A stretch of 50,244 nt of DNA from Ralstonia sp. TCR112 (GCF_007997035.1 NZ_VOSS01000053.1:1-50244); one strand, 5' to 3'. Shown: positions 26,473 through 36,601, counted from the first letter of the stretch. Translations and numbers: made by a program. Notes: generated from the sequence alone by a model not told the origin.

Positions 26473-27236
26473 CCGCCGTACCACCCGCCATCGACAAAGT
26501 ATTCGCGCGCCGTGCAGCGGGCAGCGTCGTCCGATGCAAGAAACAGCGCCATGCGCGCCACGTGTTCCGGCTCGACGCGTTCGTGCAGGCATTGTTCGCC
26601 CAGCAGCTTGGCTTCGCTTTCGGGCGATTGCCAGAGCGCCATCTGACGCGGCGTGCGCACCGCGCCGGGCACGATGCAATTGACGCGAATGCCGAACCCG
26701 CCCAGATCGCGCGCTAGACCACGCGTCAGGCCCTCAATGCCGGCCTTGGCCGTCATGTAGATGGCGAGGTCCGGCTGGGCCAGGTGCCACGAGATGGACC
26801 CGAGGTTCAGGATCACGCCGTGCCCTTGCTTCTTCATGCCGGGCAGCACGGCTTGCGCGCAGAAAAACTGATGGCGCAGGTTCACCTCGATGCGGTTGTC
26901 CCAATACGCCGGCGTCACGGTTCCGATCTGATGGCGGTCATCGTTCGCGGCGTTGTTGATCAGGACGTCGATGGCACCGGTGTCGGCCTCGATGGCCGCG
27001 AACGTGGCGTTGAGCGCGTCGATATCGCGCAAGTCGCAGTGGCGGAAGACCGGCGGATGCACGCATTCGCCCAGCGATGTCGCCAGCGCTTCGGAGTCAG
27101 CCCGCGCGATATCCAGAAACGTCACGCGCGCCCCCTGTTTCGCGAAGCCTTCAACGATGGCCGCGCCAATGCCGCTGCCGCCGCCGGTAATCACAACGTT
27201 CTTGTTAACGAGGCTCGGATAGATTGCATAAGACAT
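26469..27236 (-). CDS. xylB: D-xylose dehydrogenase, short-chain type
   Basis: A 255-aa short-chain dehydrogenase that oxidises D-xylose to xylono-lactone with NAD+. It has the cofactor motif TGGGSGIG (17-24), NNAAN near 94 and the catalytic Ser147, Tyr160 and Lys164. The opening MSYAIYPSLVNKNVVITG and the stretches NDDRH and NLGSISWHL closely resemble Caulobacter XylB. Asp42 after the second strand supports NAD preference. It is coupled to xylC by an ATGA overlap and lies 46 bases after the permease gene. Note that this XylB is not the E. coli xylulokinase of the same name. Confidence 0.9.
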   Translation of the reverse strand: MSYAIYPSLVNKNVVITGGGSGIGAAIVEGFAKQGARVTFLDIARADSEALATSLGECVHPPVFRHCDLRDIDALNATFAAIEADTGAIDVLINNAANDDRHQIGTVTPAYWDNRIEVNLRHQFFCAQAVLPGMKKQGHGVILNLGSISWHLAQPDLAIYMTAKAGIEGLTRGLARDLGGFGIRVNCIVPGAVRTPRQMALWQSPESEAKLLGEQCLHERVEPEHVARMALFLASDDAARCTAREYFVDGGWYGG

Positions 27237-27282
27237 AGGAGATTCCAGTTACAGCAAAAGAGGTAAAACCGATAGCGCAACC

Positions 27283-28485
27283 TCAGCGGCGGCCGGAGCG
27301 CGAGATGACATCGACCCAGACGGCCAGCACGAGAATCCCGCCCTTGACGATCATCTGCCAGTAGGCGTCGACGTCGAGCATCGACATGCCGTTGTCGAGG
27401 CTGGCCATGACCAGCGCGCCGACCAGCGCGCCGTACACGGTGCCTGCGCCGCCGCGCATGGAAGTGCCGCCGATGAAGCAGGCCGCAATGGCATCCAGCT
27501 CGCCCATGGTCCCGGCGGACGGTGAACCCGCCGCAAGACGCGCCGTATTGACGATGCCGGCAAACGCACACATCAGGCCCATGAGCCCGAAGATGGCAAG
27601 CTTCACGCGATCGGTGTTGATGCCCGACAGGCGCGTGGCCTCGAGGTTTGAACCCACGGAATAGATACGGCGGCCGAACACCGTCTGGCTGGCGATCCAA
27701 GAAAAAATACCGAGCAACGCCAGCACGAGCAGAACGGGCACCGGAATGCCGCCATAGCTATTGAGCGTGGCGACAAACGCGACGATGACCGCACCCGCCA
27801 CGACAAGCTTGGCGACGTCCTGCCAGAGCGGTGCAACGTCGAGTTCATAACGGCGATGCTCACGCCGCTGCCGGATCACCACGAAGATCAACAGGCAGAA
27901 GATCAGCACCGCCATCAGGTCGCCCACGCGGCGCGGCAGGTAGCCCTGCCCGATCAGCACGAAGCTGTCCGAGACCGGCGCAACGGTTGAGCCATGTGTG
28001 AGGCCCAGCAGGATGCCGCGATACGCGAGCATGCCGCCCAGGCCGACGATGAATGACGGCACGCCGCGGTAGGTCGACCACCATCCGTTGAACAGGCCCA
28101 TGCCCACGCCGAGCAGCAGCACCACGGGCACCGTCGCCGTGATCGGCCAGCCCAATCCTTGATCCAGAATGGCCGCCACGCCGCCGAGCAAGCCGAGCAG
28201 CGATCCGACGGAAAGATCGATCTCGCCCGCGATGATGACGAACACCATCCCGCAGGCCAGCATCCCCGTGATCGACATCTGGCGCAGCAGGTTGGACAGA
28301 TTGCGCGGCGAGGTGAATGCGCCGTTGGTCAGCATCGAAAAGAACAGCCAGATCGCGGCCACGGCGATCAGCAACGCCAGGATCTTGTAGCGTGCGAACA
28401 GTTGCCTCAGGCGCTGGCTTGCCTTGAACGTATTGCGCGAATCGCCGACCCCGCCGGCGGCTTGTGGGCTGGTTTGAGAAGTCAT
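27283..28485 (-). CDS. xylH: D-xylose ABC transporter permease
   Basis: A 400-aa inner-membrane permease of the ribose/xylose family. A 30-residue polar N-terminus is followed by about ten to twelve hydrophobic segments with motifs [20 protein letters not shown] and [25 protein letters not shown]. The central loop [12 protein letters not shown] near 210 is typical of XylH proteins and separates the two halves. The start overlaps the xylG stop as ATGA. It forms the channel for XylF-bound xylose. Confidence 0.9.
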   Translation of the reverse strand: MTSQTSPQAAGGVGDSRNTFKASQRLRQLFARYKILALLIAVAAIWLFFSMLTNGAFTSPRNLSNLLRQMSITGMLACGMVFVIIAGEIDLSVGSLLGLLGGVAAILDQGLGWPITATVPVVLLLGVGMGLFNGWWSTYRGVPSFIVGLGGMLAYRGILLGLTHGSTVAPVSDSFVLIGQGYLPRRVGDLMAVLIFCLLIFVVIRQRREHRRYELDVAPLWQDVAKLVVAGAVIVAFVATLNSYGGIPVPVLLVLALLGIFSWIASQTVFGRRIYSVGSNLEATRLSGINTDRVKLAIFGLMGLMCAFAGIVNTARLAAGSPSAGTMGELDAIAACFIGGTSMRGGAGTVYGALVGALVMASLDNGMSMLDVDAYWQMIVKGGILVLAVWVDVISRSGRR

Positions 28486-30051
28486 GCGTGACCTGCCTGA
28501 TGGAAAGTGGGTGCGTGCCTGGGTGTGTGCCGGACTGGCTGAATGGCGGCGGTCAGAATGTGTTCCTGCGTCAGTCCGTCGTTCACGAAATCGCCGCGCA
28601 GTTCACCCTCGCCGATCACGAGCACGCGGTCTGAAATGCCAAGCACTTCGGGCAGCTCCGACGAAATCACGATGATGGCCATGCCACGCTTAGCCAAGTC
28701 ACCGATCAGCTTGTAGATCTCGTACTTGGCGCCGACGTCCACGCCGCGGGTTGGCTCATCCAGAATCAGGACGCGCGGCTCCGTGAGCAACATTCGGGTG
28801 AGGACCGCCTTCTGCTGATTGCCGCCCGACAGGCTGGCAATGGGAAGCATCGGATGCGCGGCACGCACGGCAAGCCGCCGCATCTCCTTGCGGATCGTGT
28901 CGAGTTCGGCCGCGCCGTCAATGCGTCCGAGACGCGAGAAACGCTGAAGGACGGCCAGCGTGATGTTGTGCCCAACGCTCATCAGCGAAACGATGCCGTG
29001 ACGTTTGCGGTCTTCAGGCACCATCGCGATGCCCGCACGAATGGCGTCAAGCGGCGCGCGGACTTTCAGCGGTTTGCCGTCAAGTACAAGCTCCACTTCA
29101 CTGGCACCTTCATACGCGCCAAACACTGCCTGCATCAGCTCGGTGCGCCCCGCCCCGACCAGCCCCGCCACGCCAAGAATTTCGCCACGCCGCACGGCGA
29201 ACGACACATCGTCGACACGCTTGCGCCCCGGGTTGTTCACGTCGTAGCACGTCACATTGCGCGCCTCGAAAACCACCTCCCCGATGGGATGCGGTTCACG
29301 CGGAAACAGCTGTGTAATCTCGCGCCCGACCATCTGCGCGATGATGCGGTCGGTGCTCAGGTCGCGCATCGGCGCGGTGGACACATGGCGGCCGTCACGG
29401 ATGACGGTGACCGTGTCGCACACCGCCTCCACCTCGTCGAGCTTGTGCGAGATATAGACGCACGCAATGCCGCGCGCCTTCAGGTCACGCACGATATCGA
29501 GCAGGATGCGCGTCTCCGCCGCCGTGAGCGATGACGATGGCTCGTCAAGAATCAGCAGCTTGGCGCGCTTGTTGAGCGCCTTGGCGATTTCGATCAGCTG
29601 CTGGTGGCCGCCGCCGTAGTGCATCACGGGCAACGCCACGTTGATGCCCTGGATGTTCAGGTCGCGCAGCAGCTTGTCGGCGCCCTGATACATGGCCGCG
29701 TAGTTCATGCGCGCCGGGCAGCGTGATTTCGTTGCCGAGATAGATGTTCTCGGCCACCGACAGCTCCGGCACCAGCATCAGTTCCTGATGGATGATGACG
29801 ATGCCGGCGCGCTCCGTGTCGCGAATACCGCTGGCCTGGAGCGGCCGGCCTTCCCAAAGGATTTCTCCATCCCAGGTACCGCTCGGGTACACACCCGAGA
29901 GCACCTTCATGAGCGTTGACTTTCCGGCGCCGTTCTCGCCGCACAGCCCCACACACTCGCCCGGCCTCACGACCAGGTTGATACCGTCAAGCGCCTTCAC
30001 ACCGTCAAACGTCTTGACGATGCCGCGCATCTGCAACAGTGGTTCAGACAT
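28482..30051 (-). pseudogene. xylG: D-xylose ABC transporter ATP-binding protein, frameshifted
   Basis: The two pieces give a CUT2-type ATPase of about 523 aa with two nucleotide-binding domains. The first half has Walker [10 protein letters not shown] near 38 and [20 protein letters not shown]. The second starts in another frame at [14 protein letters not shown] and carries [30 protein letters not shown] and [13 protein letters not shown]. One base is missing near 29709-29714; restoring it gives the family sequence LPG-x-RMNYAAM. The break lies between Walker A and the first signature region and would inactivate the ATPase if real. The start ATG is at 30049-30051; the stop overlaps xylH. Confidence 0.82.
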
Positions 30052-30076
30052 GCCCCGTCCTTGAGGTACGAACGCG

Positions 30077-30107
30077 GCCGGCGATGCAGCGTTGGCTCAT
30101 CGCCGGC
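30077..30107 (-). repeat. Stem-loop between xylF and xylG
   Basis: GCCGGCGATG (30077-30086) and CATCGCCGGC (30098-30107) form a perfect 10-base stem with an 11-base loop in the 81-base gap between the binding-protein and ATPase genes. No U run follows. As in other importer operons it could protect the 5' message and lower downstream expression, giving excess binding protein. Confidence 0.65.
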
Positions 30108-30132
30108 ACAAAGCGGCCCTGACTGCTCGACC

Positions 30133-31160
30133 TTACTGGCCGCCGATCTGCGCCTGCGTGTAGAAGCCGTCTTTCACCACCAGGTTGACGTTGTCCTTCG
30201 TGAGCTGGGTGGGCTGCAGCAGCACCGTGTCGACCTTCTTCTTGCCGTTGTCGTACTGTGCATTGAACTTGGGCTTGTCGCCCTTGGCGAGCGCCACCGA
30301 AAGCTGCGCGGCCTCGGTGGCAATCAGCTTGAGCGGCTTGTAGACCGTCATCGTCTGCGTGCCGGCAATCACACGCTTGACGGCAGCAAGGTCGGCATCC
30401 TGCCCCGACACCGGCACCTTGCCGGCCAGCTTCTGCGCAGCCAGCGCCTGGATCGCGCCCCCGGCCGTGCCGTCGTTGGAGGCGACCACGGCGTCGATCT
30501 TGTTGTTGTTCGCCGTCAGCGCGTTTTCAACGATACCCAGCGCTGCAGAGGCGCTCCACTCCGGCACCCATTGCGAGCCGACCACTTTGATGTCGCCGCG
30601 GTCGATGGCCGGCTGCAGCACCTTCAACTGGCCCTGCCGCAGCATCTTCGCGTTGTTGTCCGTCGCGCGCCGCCCAGCAGGAAGTAATTGCCCTTCGGGC
30701 GCACGTTGTAAACGCCCTGCGCTTGCAGCTCGCCCACCTTCTCGTTGTCGAACGAAATGTAGGCATCAACGTCGGCATCGAGAATCAGGCGGTCATACGA
30801 CACCACCTTGATGCCGGCCTTCTTCGCTTCGGCCACCACGTTGGTCAGCGCCTTGGAGTTGAACGGCACGATAACGATCACGTCGACACCGCGCGAGATC
30901 AGGTTCTCGATCTGCGAAATCTGGCGTTGCTCGCTGGCGTCCGCCGATTGCACCGACACCTTGGCACCCAGTTTTTCCGCCGCCGCGACAAAGTAATCGC
31001 GGTCGCGCGACCAGCGCTCCACGCGCAGGTCGTCAATGCAGAAGCCGATTTCCGGATGCGCCTTGCTCGCGTGCGCCAGCGGCGCGGCCATCGACAGGCT
31101 GGCGAGCACTGCACCGCAAAAGGCGGCCCTCAGAACACAACGGCGTTGGTTCGATTTCAT
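30133..31160 (-). pseudogene. xylF: D-xylose-binding periplasmic protein, frameshifted
   Basis: The two pieces give a xylose-binding protein of about 342 aa. The first has a signal peptide (about 1-31, ending AHA), IGFCIDDLRVERW and NLISRGVDVIVIVPFN. The second begins MLRQGQLKVLQP and carries VVASNDGTAGGAIQAL, PVSGQDADLAAVKRVIAGTQTMTVYKP. One base is missing next to 30665; adding it gives GGAPTDNNAKMLRQG, as in XylF proteins. GGAGTGAG lies upstream of the ATG. It is the first gene of the minus-strand xyl operon and divergent from xylR. The break may be a sequencing error. Confidence 0.84.
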
Positions 31161-31271
31161 GTCTCACTCCATCTTCTTTTGTTGGTGGGTACCGACGTGG
31201 CGTCTGCTGCGCCGCAATAGATTTCGGCCGGCTCGACGGCAGTCGCATGGTGCATGTGCCGCCTTGGCACC

Positions 31272-31289
31272 GGCAATTACGAAATTGCC
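31272..31289. promoter_or_regulatory. Palindromic site between xylF and xylR
   Basis: GGCAATT (31272-31278) and AATTGCC (31283-31289) are perfect 7-base inverted arms around ACGA in the 270-base divergent gap. A further GAAAT/ATTTC-like pair surrounds it (AAATTG, then CATTTCTTG at 31312). It is a good candidate for XylR binding at the xylF promoter, by position only. Confidence 0.5.
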
Positions 31290-31430
31290 CAACCGCCCTA
31301 ACATTTCTTGCCACCGGGCGGGCATCGTCTGACAGCGCCGCATGCAGCCCCTAGAATGTGCGGGCGAGCGGCACGCCCCAGCACCGCCGCCGTATGGCAA
31401 ACCCCTGCCACCGCGAGCGCCCAACAGCCC

Positions 31431-32654
31431 ATGCATCGTCAATTGCCCGTTCCATCGCAGCACGCGCGGATTCATCGCATTGCGCTGCTGTTCAACGCCA
31501 ACAAGGTGTACGACCGCGAGATCATCGCGGGCATTGGCGACTACATGCGCTCCACCCGTGTGACATGGGATCTGTTCCTGGAAGAGGATTTCCGCTGCCG
31601 CCTGCCCGGCATCGAGCGCTTTGACGGCGACGGCATCATTGCGGATTTCGACGACCCCGCCGTCGCCGAGGCGCTACGTGGTTGCCCGCTACCGGTCGTG
31701 GCCGTCGGCTCTTCGTATGAAGACCCGGCGCACTACCCGGCAAAGGAACCTTATGTCGCCACGGACAACGGCAAGCTTGTCTCGCTCGCCTACCGACACC
31801 TGATCGAAGCGGGCCTGCAGCACTTTGCGCTGTACAGCCTGCCCCAAGCGCCCGAGAACCGCTGGGCACAGCAGCGCGAACTGGCCTTTACGCGCTTGCG
31901 CCAGCAGGACAATCCCGCCGCGCCCGTTGAGCAGGAGATTTACCGGGGCCTATCGACCAGCGCACCGACCTGGCATCAGGCGATCAGCCAGTTGATCGAA
32001 TGGCTGCGCGGCTTGCCCAAGCCGATCGGCATCATTGCCGTGACGGATGCGCGGGCGCGGCATCTGCTGCAGGCGTGCATGACGGCAGGGTTCGCCGTGC
32101 CGGAAGAGATCGCCATCATCGGCATCGACAACGATCCGCTCACGCGCACGCTGAGCCGCATCCCGCTGTCATCGGTCATTCAGGGCACCGTGGAGATGGG
32201 CCGCACCGCCGCACATCTGCTGCACCAGATGCTGGGCGGCGCGCGCCTGGCGGGTCGGCAGATTCTCGTGCCACCCGTGGGCATCAATGTGCTGGCGTCG
32301 TCCCGGCACCAGCCGCTTGCCAGCCCGTATGTCATGCGGGCGCGGCACTTCATTCGGCAATACGCCTGCCAAGGGATCAAGACCGAGCAGGTCGCGGACT
32401 ACGTCGGTATCTCGCGGTCATCGCTCGAAGAACACTTTCGTCGTGAATTGCATTGCACCGTGCACCAGGAAATCCTTCGCCATAAGCTCGACGCGGCCAA
32501 GCACATGCTGGCCAGCCGTGATGTCGCTACCGCCGAGGTGGCGGTGCGCTGCGGCTTTACCTCCCCGCAATACATGCATGCCGTATTCCGCCGTGAGCTG
32601 GATTGCACGCCGCGCGAATACCAGGAACGCGCCATCGCAGAGGGCCAATCATGA
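31431..32654 (+). CDS. xylR: XylR-type xylose regulator
   Basis: A 407-aa activator with a LacI-type sugar-binding domain (about residues 10-285) and a C-terminal AraC double helix-turn-helix (about 298-400, QVADYVGISRSSLEEHF and TAEVAVRCGFTSPQYMHAVF). It follows E. coli XylR closely: IALLFNANKVYDREII, DGIIADFDDPAVAEAL, GIIAVTDARARHLLQ and ILVPPVGINV. The ATG at 31431 matches the E. coli start. It is divergent from xylF and overlaps the mutarotase gene as ATGA. It should activate xylF-xylG-xylH-xylB-xylC when xylose is bound. In E. coli XylR serves the isomerase pathway, so its pairing here with the oxidative pathway is notable. Confidence 0.92.
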   Translation: MHRQLPVPSQHARIHRIALLFNANKVYDREIIAGIGDYMRSTRVTWDLFLEEDFRCRLPGIERFDGDGIIADFDDPAVAEALRGCPLPVVAVGSSYEDPAHYPAKEPYVATDNGKLVSLAYRHLIEAGLQHFALYSLPQAPENRWAQQRELAFTRLRQQDNPAAPVEQEIYRGLSTSAPTWHQAISQLIEWLRGLPKPIGIIAVTDARARHLLQACMTAGFAVPEEIAIIGIDNDPLTRTLSRIPLSSVIQGTVEMGRTAAHLLHQMLGGARLAGRQILVPPVGINVLASSRHQPLASPYVMRARHFIRQYACQGIKTEQVADYVGISRSSLEEHFRRELHCTVHQEILRHKLDAAKHMLASRDVATAEVAVRCGFTSPQYMHAVFRRELDCTPREYQERAIAEGQS

Positions 32655-33733
32655 GCATCGCGCCCGCGCTCTCCGCACACGCGCCGCTCGACGGCGCCAT
32701 CTCGTCGGCAAGGTGGGGGCACTTGCCGGACGGTGAACCGGTTCAGCTGTTCACGCTGCGCAATGCCTCGGGCATGCGCGTTTCCATCAGCGATCTAGGG
32801 GCGACGCTCGTCTCCTGGCAGGCGCCGGATCGCGGCGGGCGTCTGGGCGAGATTCTTCTCAACCATGCGACGCCTGCCGCCTACCTTGAATCGGGCGGCT
32901 ATCTGGGCGGTTTGATCGGACGCTGGGCCAACCGGATAGCAGGCGCGCGCTTTACGCTCGACGGCATCGACTACGCGCTCGACCGCAATGAGGGCAACAA
33001 CCTGCTCCATGGTGGGGCGAGTGGATTCCATCGGGCGCTGTGGGACACCGTAGAGCAGGACGGCGCCTTGGTCATGCGGCTCACGTCTGCCGAAGGCGAT
33101 GCCGGATTCCCCGGCAATGTCGCCGTGCAGGTTCGCTATGCGCTGGACGATGACGGCACGCTGTCGATTGATTACGAAGCCCGCACCGATGCGCCCACGC
33201 CGGTCAACCTGACCAGCCACGGATATTTCAACCTGAGCGGCAAACCCGGCACCGACATCAGGGGCCACATCCTCTCGATCGATGCCGATGCCTATCTGGA
33301 AGTCGATGCCAAGCTGATCCCGACGCGAACAATGAGTGTCGCGGGAACGGCATTCGACTTTCGGCAAGGGGCGCCCATTGGCGTGCGGCTGGACTGGCCC
33401 AACGCGCAGTTGGCGCAGGCCGGCGGGTTCGACCACTGCTTCGTGCTGCGCAATACGGCGCCGGACGATCGCCCGCATGTGCGCCCGGTCGCGCGGCTGT
33501 ATGACCCAGGCAGCGGCCGCGAGTTGACGGTGCTGACCGATCAGCGCGGCCTTCAGTTCTATTCCGGGCACATGCTGTCGGGCACGCACGCGCAACGCAG
33601 TGGCTTATGTCTGGAAGCGAGCGCGTTCCCGAACCAGGTCAACATGCCCGATGCGGAAGCAGTCATGCTGCGCCCGGGCCAGGTCTATCGGCAGCACACC
33701 GCATACCGCGTCTCGGTTGCCGGAGAAACCTGA
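32651..33733 (+). CDS. galM: Aldose 1-epimerase (mutarotase)
   Basis: A 360-aa GalM-family mutarotase that interconverts alpha- and beta-sugar anomers. The catalytic base and acid are His190 (LTSHGYFNLSG) and Glu322 (LCLEASAFP), with substrate residues GRWANRI near 90-96 and His120. There is no signal peptide, so it acts in the cytosol. It is coupled to xylR by an ATGA overlap, so it probably prepares the xylose anomer used by XylB. Length is normal. Confidence 0.9.
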   Translation: MSIAPALSAHAPLDGAISSARWGHLPDGEPVQLFTLRNASGMRVSISDLGATLVSWQAPDRGGRLGEILLNHATPAAYLESGGYLGGLIGRWANRIAGARFTLDGIDYALDRNEGNNLLHGGASGFHRALWDTVEQDGALVMRLTSAEGDAGFPGNVAVQVRYALDDDGTLSIDYEARTDAPTPVNLTSHGYFNLSGKPGTDIRGHILSIDADAYLEVDAKLIPTRTMSVAGTAFDFRQGAPIGVRLDWPNAQLAQAGGFDHCFVLRNTAPDDRPHVRPVARLYDPGSGRELTVLTDQRGLQFYSGHMLSGTHAQRSGLCLEASAFPNQVNMPDAEAVMLRPGQVYRQHTAYRVSVAGET

Positions 33734-33760
33734 ACCGCGTTGAAGCGCGGCGTTGGATGT

Positions 33761-35188
33761 TCAATGCGCAGCTGCGGCCGCGCCGTGCATGACTTCGTGC
33801 GAGCCGCGGATGCCGTTGAACCAGGCGTTCAGCACCACGGCCACCAGCGTGCCCATCACGATGCCGCTGTGGGTGATCGGGCGCATCCAGTCCGGAAAGT
33901 GATGGAAGAAGGCCGGCGCCAGCGTCGGCATCATGCCGAAGCCGACCGACACCGCGATGATCAGGAGGTTATGGCGCTGCTGCTGGAAATCCACCATGCC
34001 CAGCATGCGGATACCGGCTGCGGCCACCATGCCGAACATCACGATGCCCGCCCCGCCCAGTACGTACTGCGGCACCGATGCCACCACACACGACAGCTTC
34101 GGAAACAGCCCCAGCACGATCAGCAGCACCCCGCCGGCGGCCGCCACGTAGCGTGAGCGCACGCCCGTGATCGACACCAGCCCGATGTTCTGCGAGAACG
34201 ACGTATGCGGGAACGTGTTGAACACCCCCGCCACCACCGTCGCCAGACCATCGGCACGCAAGCCGTTGGTCAGTTCATTGCGCGAGATCGGCTTGCCGAC
34301 CACGTGCGCCAGCGCGAGGAACATGCCGGTCGACTCCACCAGCGTGATCACGATCACGATGCACATTGAGATGATCGCCGACAGCTCGAACTTCGGCATG
34401 CCGAAGTAGAACGGCGTCACCAGCGTCATCAGCGGCGCGGCGCTGGCGTCGGCCAGCGACACCTTGCCGAACGCCGCCGCGACAAGCGTGCCCGTCACGA
34501 TGCCCAGCAGCACGGCGATGTTGCACAGCAGAGCGTTGCCGAACTTGGTCAGCAGCAGGATCGTCACCAGCACGAGCGCGGCAATGGCCAGGCCGAACGG
34601 ATCGCCAAACGCCGGGTTCGGCACCATGTGCGTCACCCCATCCACCACCTGCGGAATCGTCTGCTGGCCGCCCGCGGCCCAGTTGATGCCGACGCTCAGC
34701 AGCGAAAAACCGATCAGCATGATGACCGTGCCTGTCACCACGCGCGGGAACAGGCCGAGCAGCCGCCCCATCAGCGGCGCAACGGCAATGCCGAACACGC
34801 CGGAAACGATCGACGCCCCGAAGATGCCGGGCAGCCCCATGCCGGGCTCCACACCGATGGCAATCATGGGCGCAACCGCCGCAAACGTGACGCCCATCAT
34901 GACCGGCAGGCGGATCCCGAAAATCAGGAAACCGAGCGATTGGATCAACGTGCCGATCCCGGCCGCAAACAGGTCGCAATTGACGAGATACGAAAGATCG
35001 GTCTTCGACAGGCCGAGCGCATTGCCGACAATCAGCGGCACGGCAATCGCGCCGGCATACATCACCAGCAGGTGCTGCAGGCCAAGCGCAAACAGGCGCG
35101 GCAGGGGCAGAAACTCGTTGACGGGATCGGCAACGGCGCCGGTGATTGTCGACGAAGAGGGCGAGGGTTGGCCGGGGGATTGGCGCAT
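33761..35188 (-). CDS. Xanthine/uric acid permease, NCS2 family
   Basis: A 475-aa inner-membrane transporter of the nucleobase-ascorbate family with about 12-14 hydrophobic segments. It shows the TM1 motif LGLQHLLVMYAGAIAVPLIVG with its conserved His, the family signature QNIGLVSITGVRSR and a Glu-containing VESTGMFLALA in TM8. These fit purine/urate:proton symporters of the UacT/XanP group. It is convergent with galM (27-base gap). The promoter identified upstream has near-consensus spacing. No purine catabolic genes lie nearby, so the exact purine is open. Confidence 0.9.
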   Translation of the reverse strand: MRQSPGQPSPSSSTITGAVADPVNEFLPLPRLFALGLQHLLVMYAGAIAVPLIVGNALGLSKTDLSYLVNCDLFAAGIGTLIQSLGFLIFGIRLPVMMGVTFAAVAPMIAIGVEPGMGLPGIFGASIVSGVFGIAVAPLMGRLLGLFPRVVTGTVIMLIGFSLLSVGINWAAGGQQTIPQVVDGVTHMVPNPAFGDPFGLAIAALVLVTILLLTKFGNALLCNIAVLLGIVTGTLVAAAFGKVSLADASAAPLMTLVTPFYFGMPKFELSAIISMCIVIVITLVESTGMFLALAHVVGKPISRNELTNGLRADGLATVVAGVFNTFPHTSFSQNIGLVSITGVRSRYVAAAGGVLLIVLGLFPKLSCVVASVPQYVLGGAGIVMFGMVAAAGIRMLGMVDFQQQRHNLLIIAVSVGFGMMPTLAPAFFHHFPDWMRPITHSGIVMGTLVAVVLNAWFNGIRGSHEVMHGAAAAAH

Positions 35189-35536
35189 TGTCTGTCTCCT
35201 GGGGCCGCCCCCGTGTCAATGCCGGGAGCGTGCTTGAGGCGGATGGCGCGGGTTCCATTCGCCAGCATTCATGCGGCGTGATGCCGCGTATTTGCCGGAA
35301 TCTTGGAGGGGCGCCATTTTTCTGTCAACAATTACATACGTTTTTTGTGTACATATTTTGCGTTCTGAAACGCGTGTGCGCTTGGGACACCATCCAACGC
35401 TGCTCCGCCCTAAAACAAAAAAGCAAACCGGTCAGCCGCGCGACGCATCCAGCTGCGCGGGCTCGGAATGTTCGTAGGCCTGCTGCCGCCGGAGCGTGAC
35501 TAGACTGGGTCGGTCATTTTTCTACACGAGCCCATC
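35189..35536. other. 348-bp divergent intergenic region
   Basis: This gap lies between the purine permease (minus) and the orphan 354-aa protein (plus). The stretch 35311-35370 is unusually AT-rich for this window. It carries the permease promoter described separately and a repeated TACATA. No gene was seen in it; the open frames are short and lack ribosome-binding sites. Confidence 0.5.
35300..35328 (-). promoter_or_regulatory. Candidate sigma-70 promoter of the purine permease
   Basis: On the minus strand TTGACA (35323-35328) is followed after 17 bases by CAAGAT (35300-35305), a weak -10 with 3 of 6 consensus bases. An AT-rich stretch with two TACATA copies lies just upstream, which could be an UP element or an operator. 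It is about 110 bases before the permease start. Confidence 0.5.
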
Positions 35537-36601
35537 ATGACGATGATCGACGGAGCCAGCCTCGGCTACTGGAAAGCGCACGCGCCGACGCCGGAAACCA
35601 CGGCCGCGCTGAACACGCTGAGGACCTTCAACGCCTCGCATCCGCTGAACGGCGGGCCCTCGCAAGTGCTCACGACCGCAAACCTGCTCGCCACGAAGAC
35701 GTCCGAGCCTGGCGCCAGCGCGGCCATGGAGGCCGTCAACCGTGAGCGCGAGCAGGTCAGCGCCGCTGAGGATGCGTGCCGCACCCTGGTCGCCCAGGCG
35801 CGTGCCGGCAAGCTCGACACCGACATGCTGCGCGAGGTCCGCTCGCAGACGCAGCAGTTCCAGGACGTGGTCAACGCAGAGGCCAACAGCGGCAGCGAAG
35901 CCATCAAGACGAGTGTCCGCAACTACATGGCGGACGGCAAGCCGGCAGACTTCTTGGCCGACTTCCAAGTCGAGACCCAACGCGCGGACGACGTCAGGAA
36001 CATCGTCGGCGCACAGAACAGCAGCCCCTACACGGTGATGGACACCGACAGCTATGCGCACAACACGGTTGCGCCGCTGCTGGACCAGACCCGACACGAC
36101 ATGCAGGCAGTCGCGCAACATCTGCCCGGCAGTCCGGAGAACAACGCCGCGCTGATCAACCTGACGCATGACCTGGACGTGCTGAAGACCACCCGGCAAA
36201 CGCTCCAGCAGGATGGCGCTGCCGCCGGCAACATGCAGAACCTCGGCGGTGCCCTGCAAACGCAGGCCACGCAGCACATGACGTGGGGATTCAACCAGTT
36301 GAACCAACTGGAGCCGCTCATGCGGGACGCTACTCAAGTGCAGCGCCAGGGCGTGATCGATGTGGCGATCACGCATACGCCGAATCTGGCGGGCCTGCGT
36401 GACAACGCTCTGGCGGCCCTGAATGACGTCGAGGCGGCACACAAGAGCGTGATGGACCCATCCAACGCTGTGACCACGATCCAACAGGTGTTGGGAGGCG
36501 TGACTAACCCAACTGGCGAGGCAATGCTGCAAGCGGATATTTATTCGAGCAGTGGACTGGAAGCGCTTATCAGCGATCCTTCGTTGCGGTGGTCGCGCTG
36601 A
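35537..36601 (+). CDS. Unrecognised 354-aa polar protein
   Basis: I do not recognise this protein. It is soluble, without signal peptide or membrane segments, rich in Gln, Asn, Ala and Thr, and mostly helical in appearance, with possible coiled-coil stretches near 60-95 and 185-260. The N-terminus is Ser/Thr/Ala/Pro-rich and lacks acidic clusters after about residue 6, which is compatible with a type III secretion signal. An ATG two codons later is also possible, and the ribosome-binding site is weak. It sits about 4 kb from the T3SS locus. A secreted substrate is a guess; a plain cytosolic protein is equally possible. Confidence 0.6.
   Translation: MTMIDGASLGYWKAHAPTPETTAALNTLRTFNASHPLNGGPSQVLTTANLLATKTSEPGASAAMEAVNREREQVSAAEDACRTLVAQARAGKLDTDMLREVRSQTQQFQDVVNAEANSGSEAIKTSVRNYMADGKPADFLADFQVETQRADDVRNIVGAQNSSPYTVMDTDSYAHNTVAPLLDQTRHDMQAVAQHLPGSPENNAALINLTHDLDVLKTTRQTLQQDGAAAGNMQNLGGALQTQATQHMTWGFNQLNQLEPLMRDATQVQRQGVIDVAITHTPNLAGLRDNALAALNDVEAAHKSVMDPSNAVTTIQQVLGGVTNPTGEAMLQADIYSSSGLEALISDPSLRWSR

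Noticed and set aside
35441-35536. Ralstonia hrpII box (TTCG-N16-TTCG) before the 354-aa gene
   Set aside because: One TTCG is present at about 35470 but no second copy lies 16 bases further.
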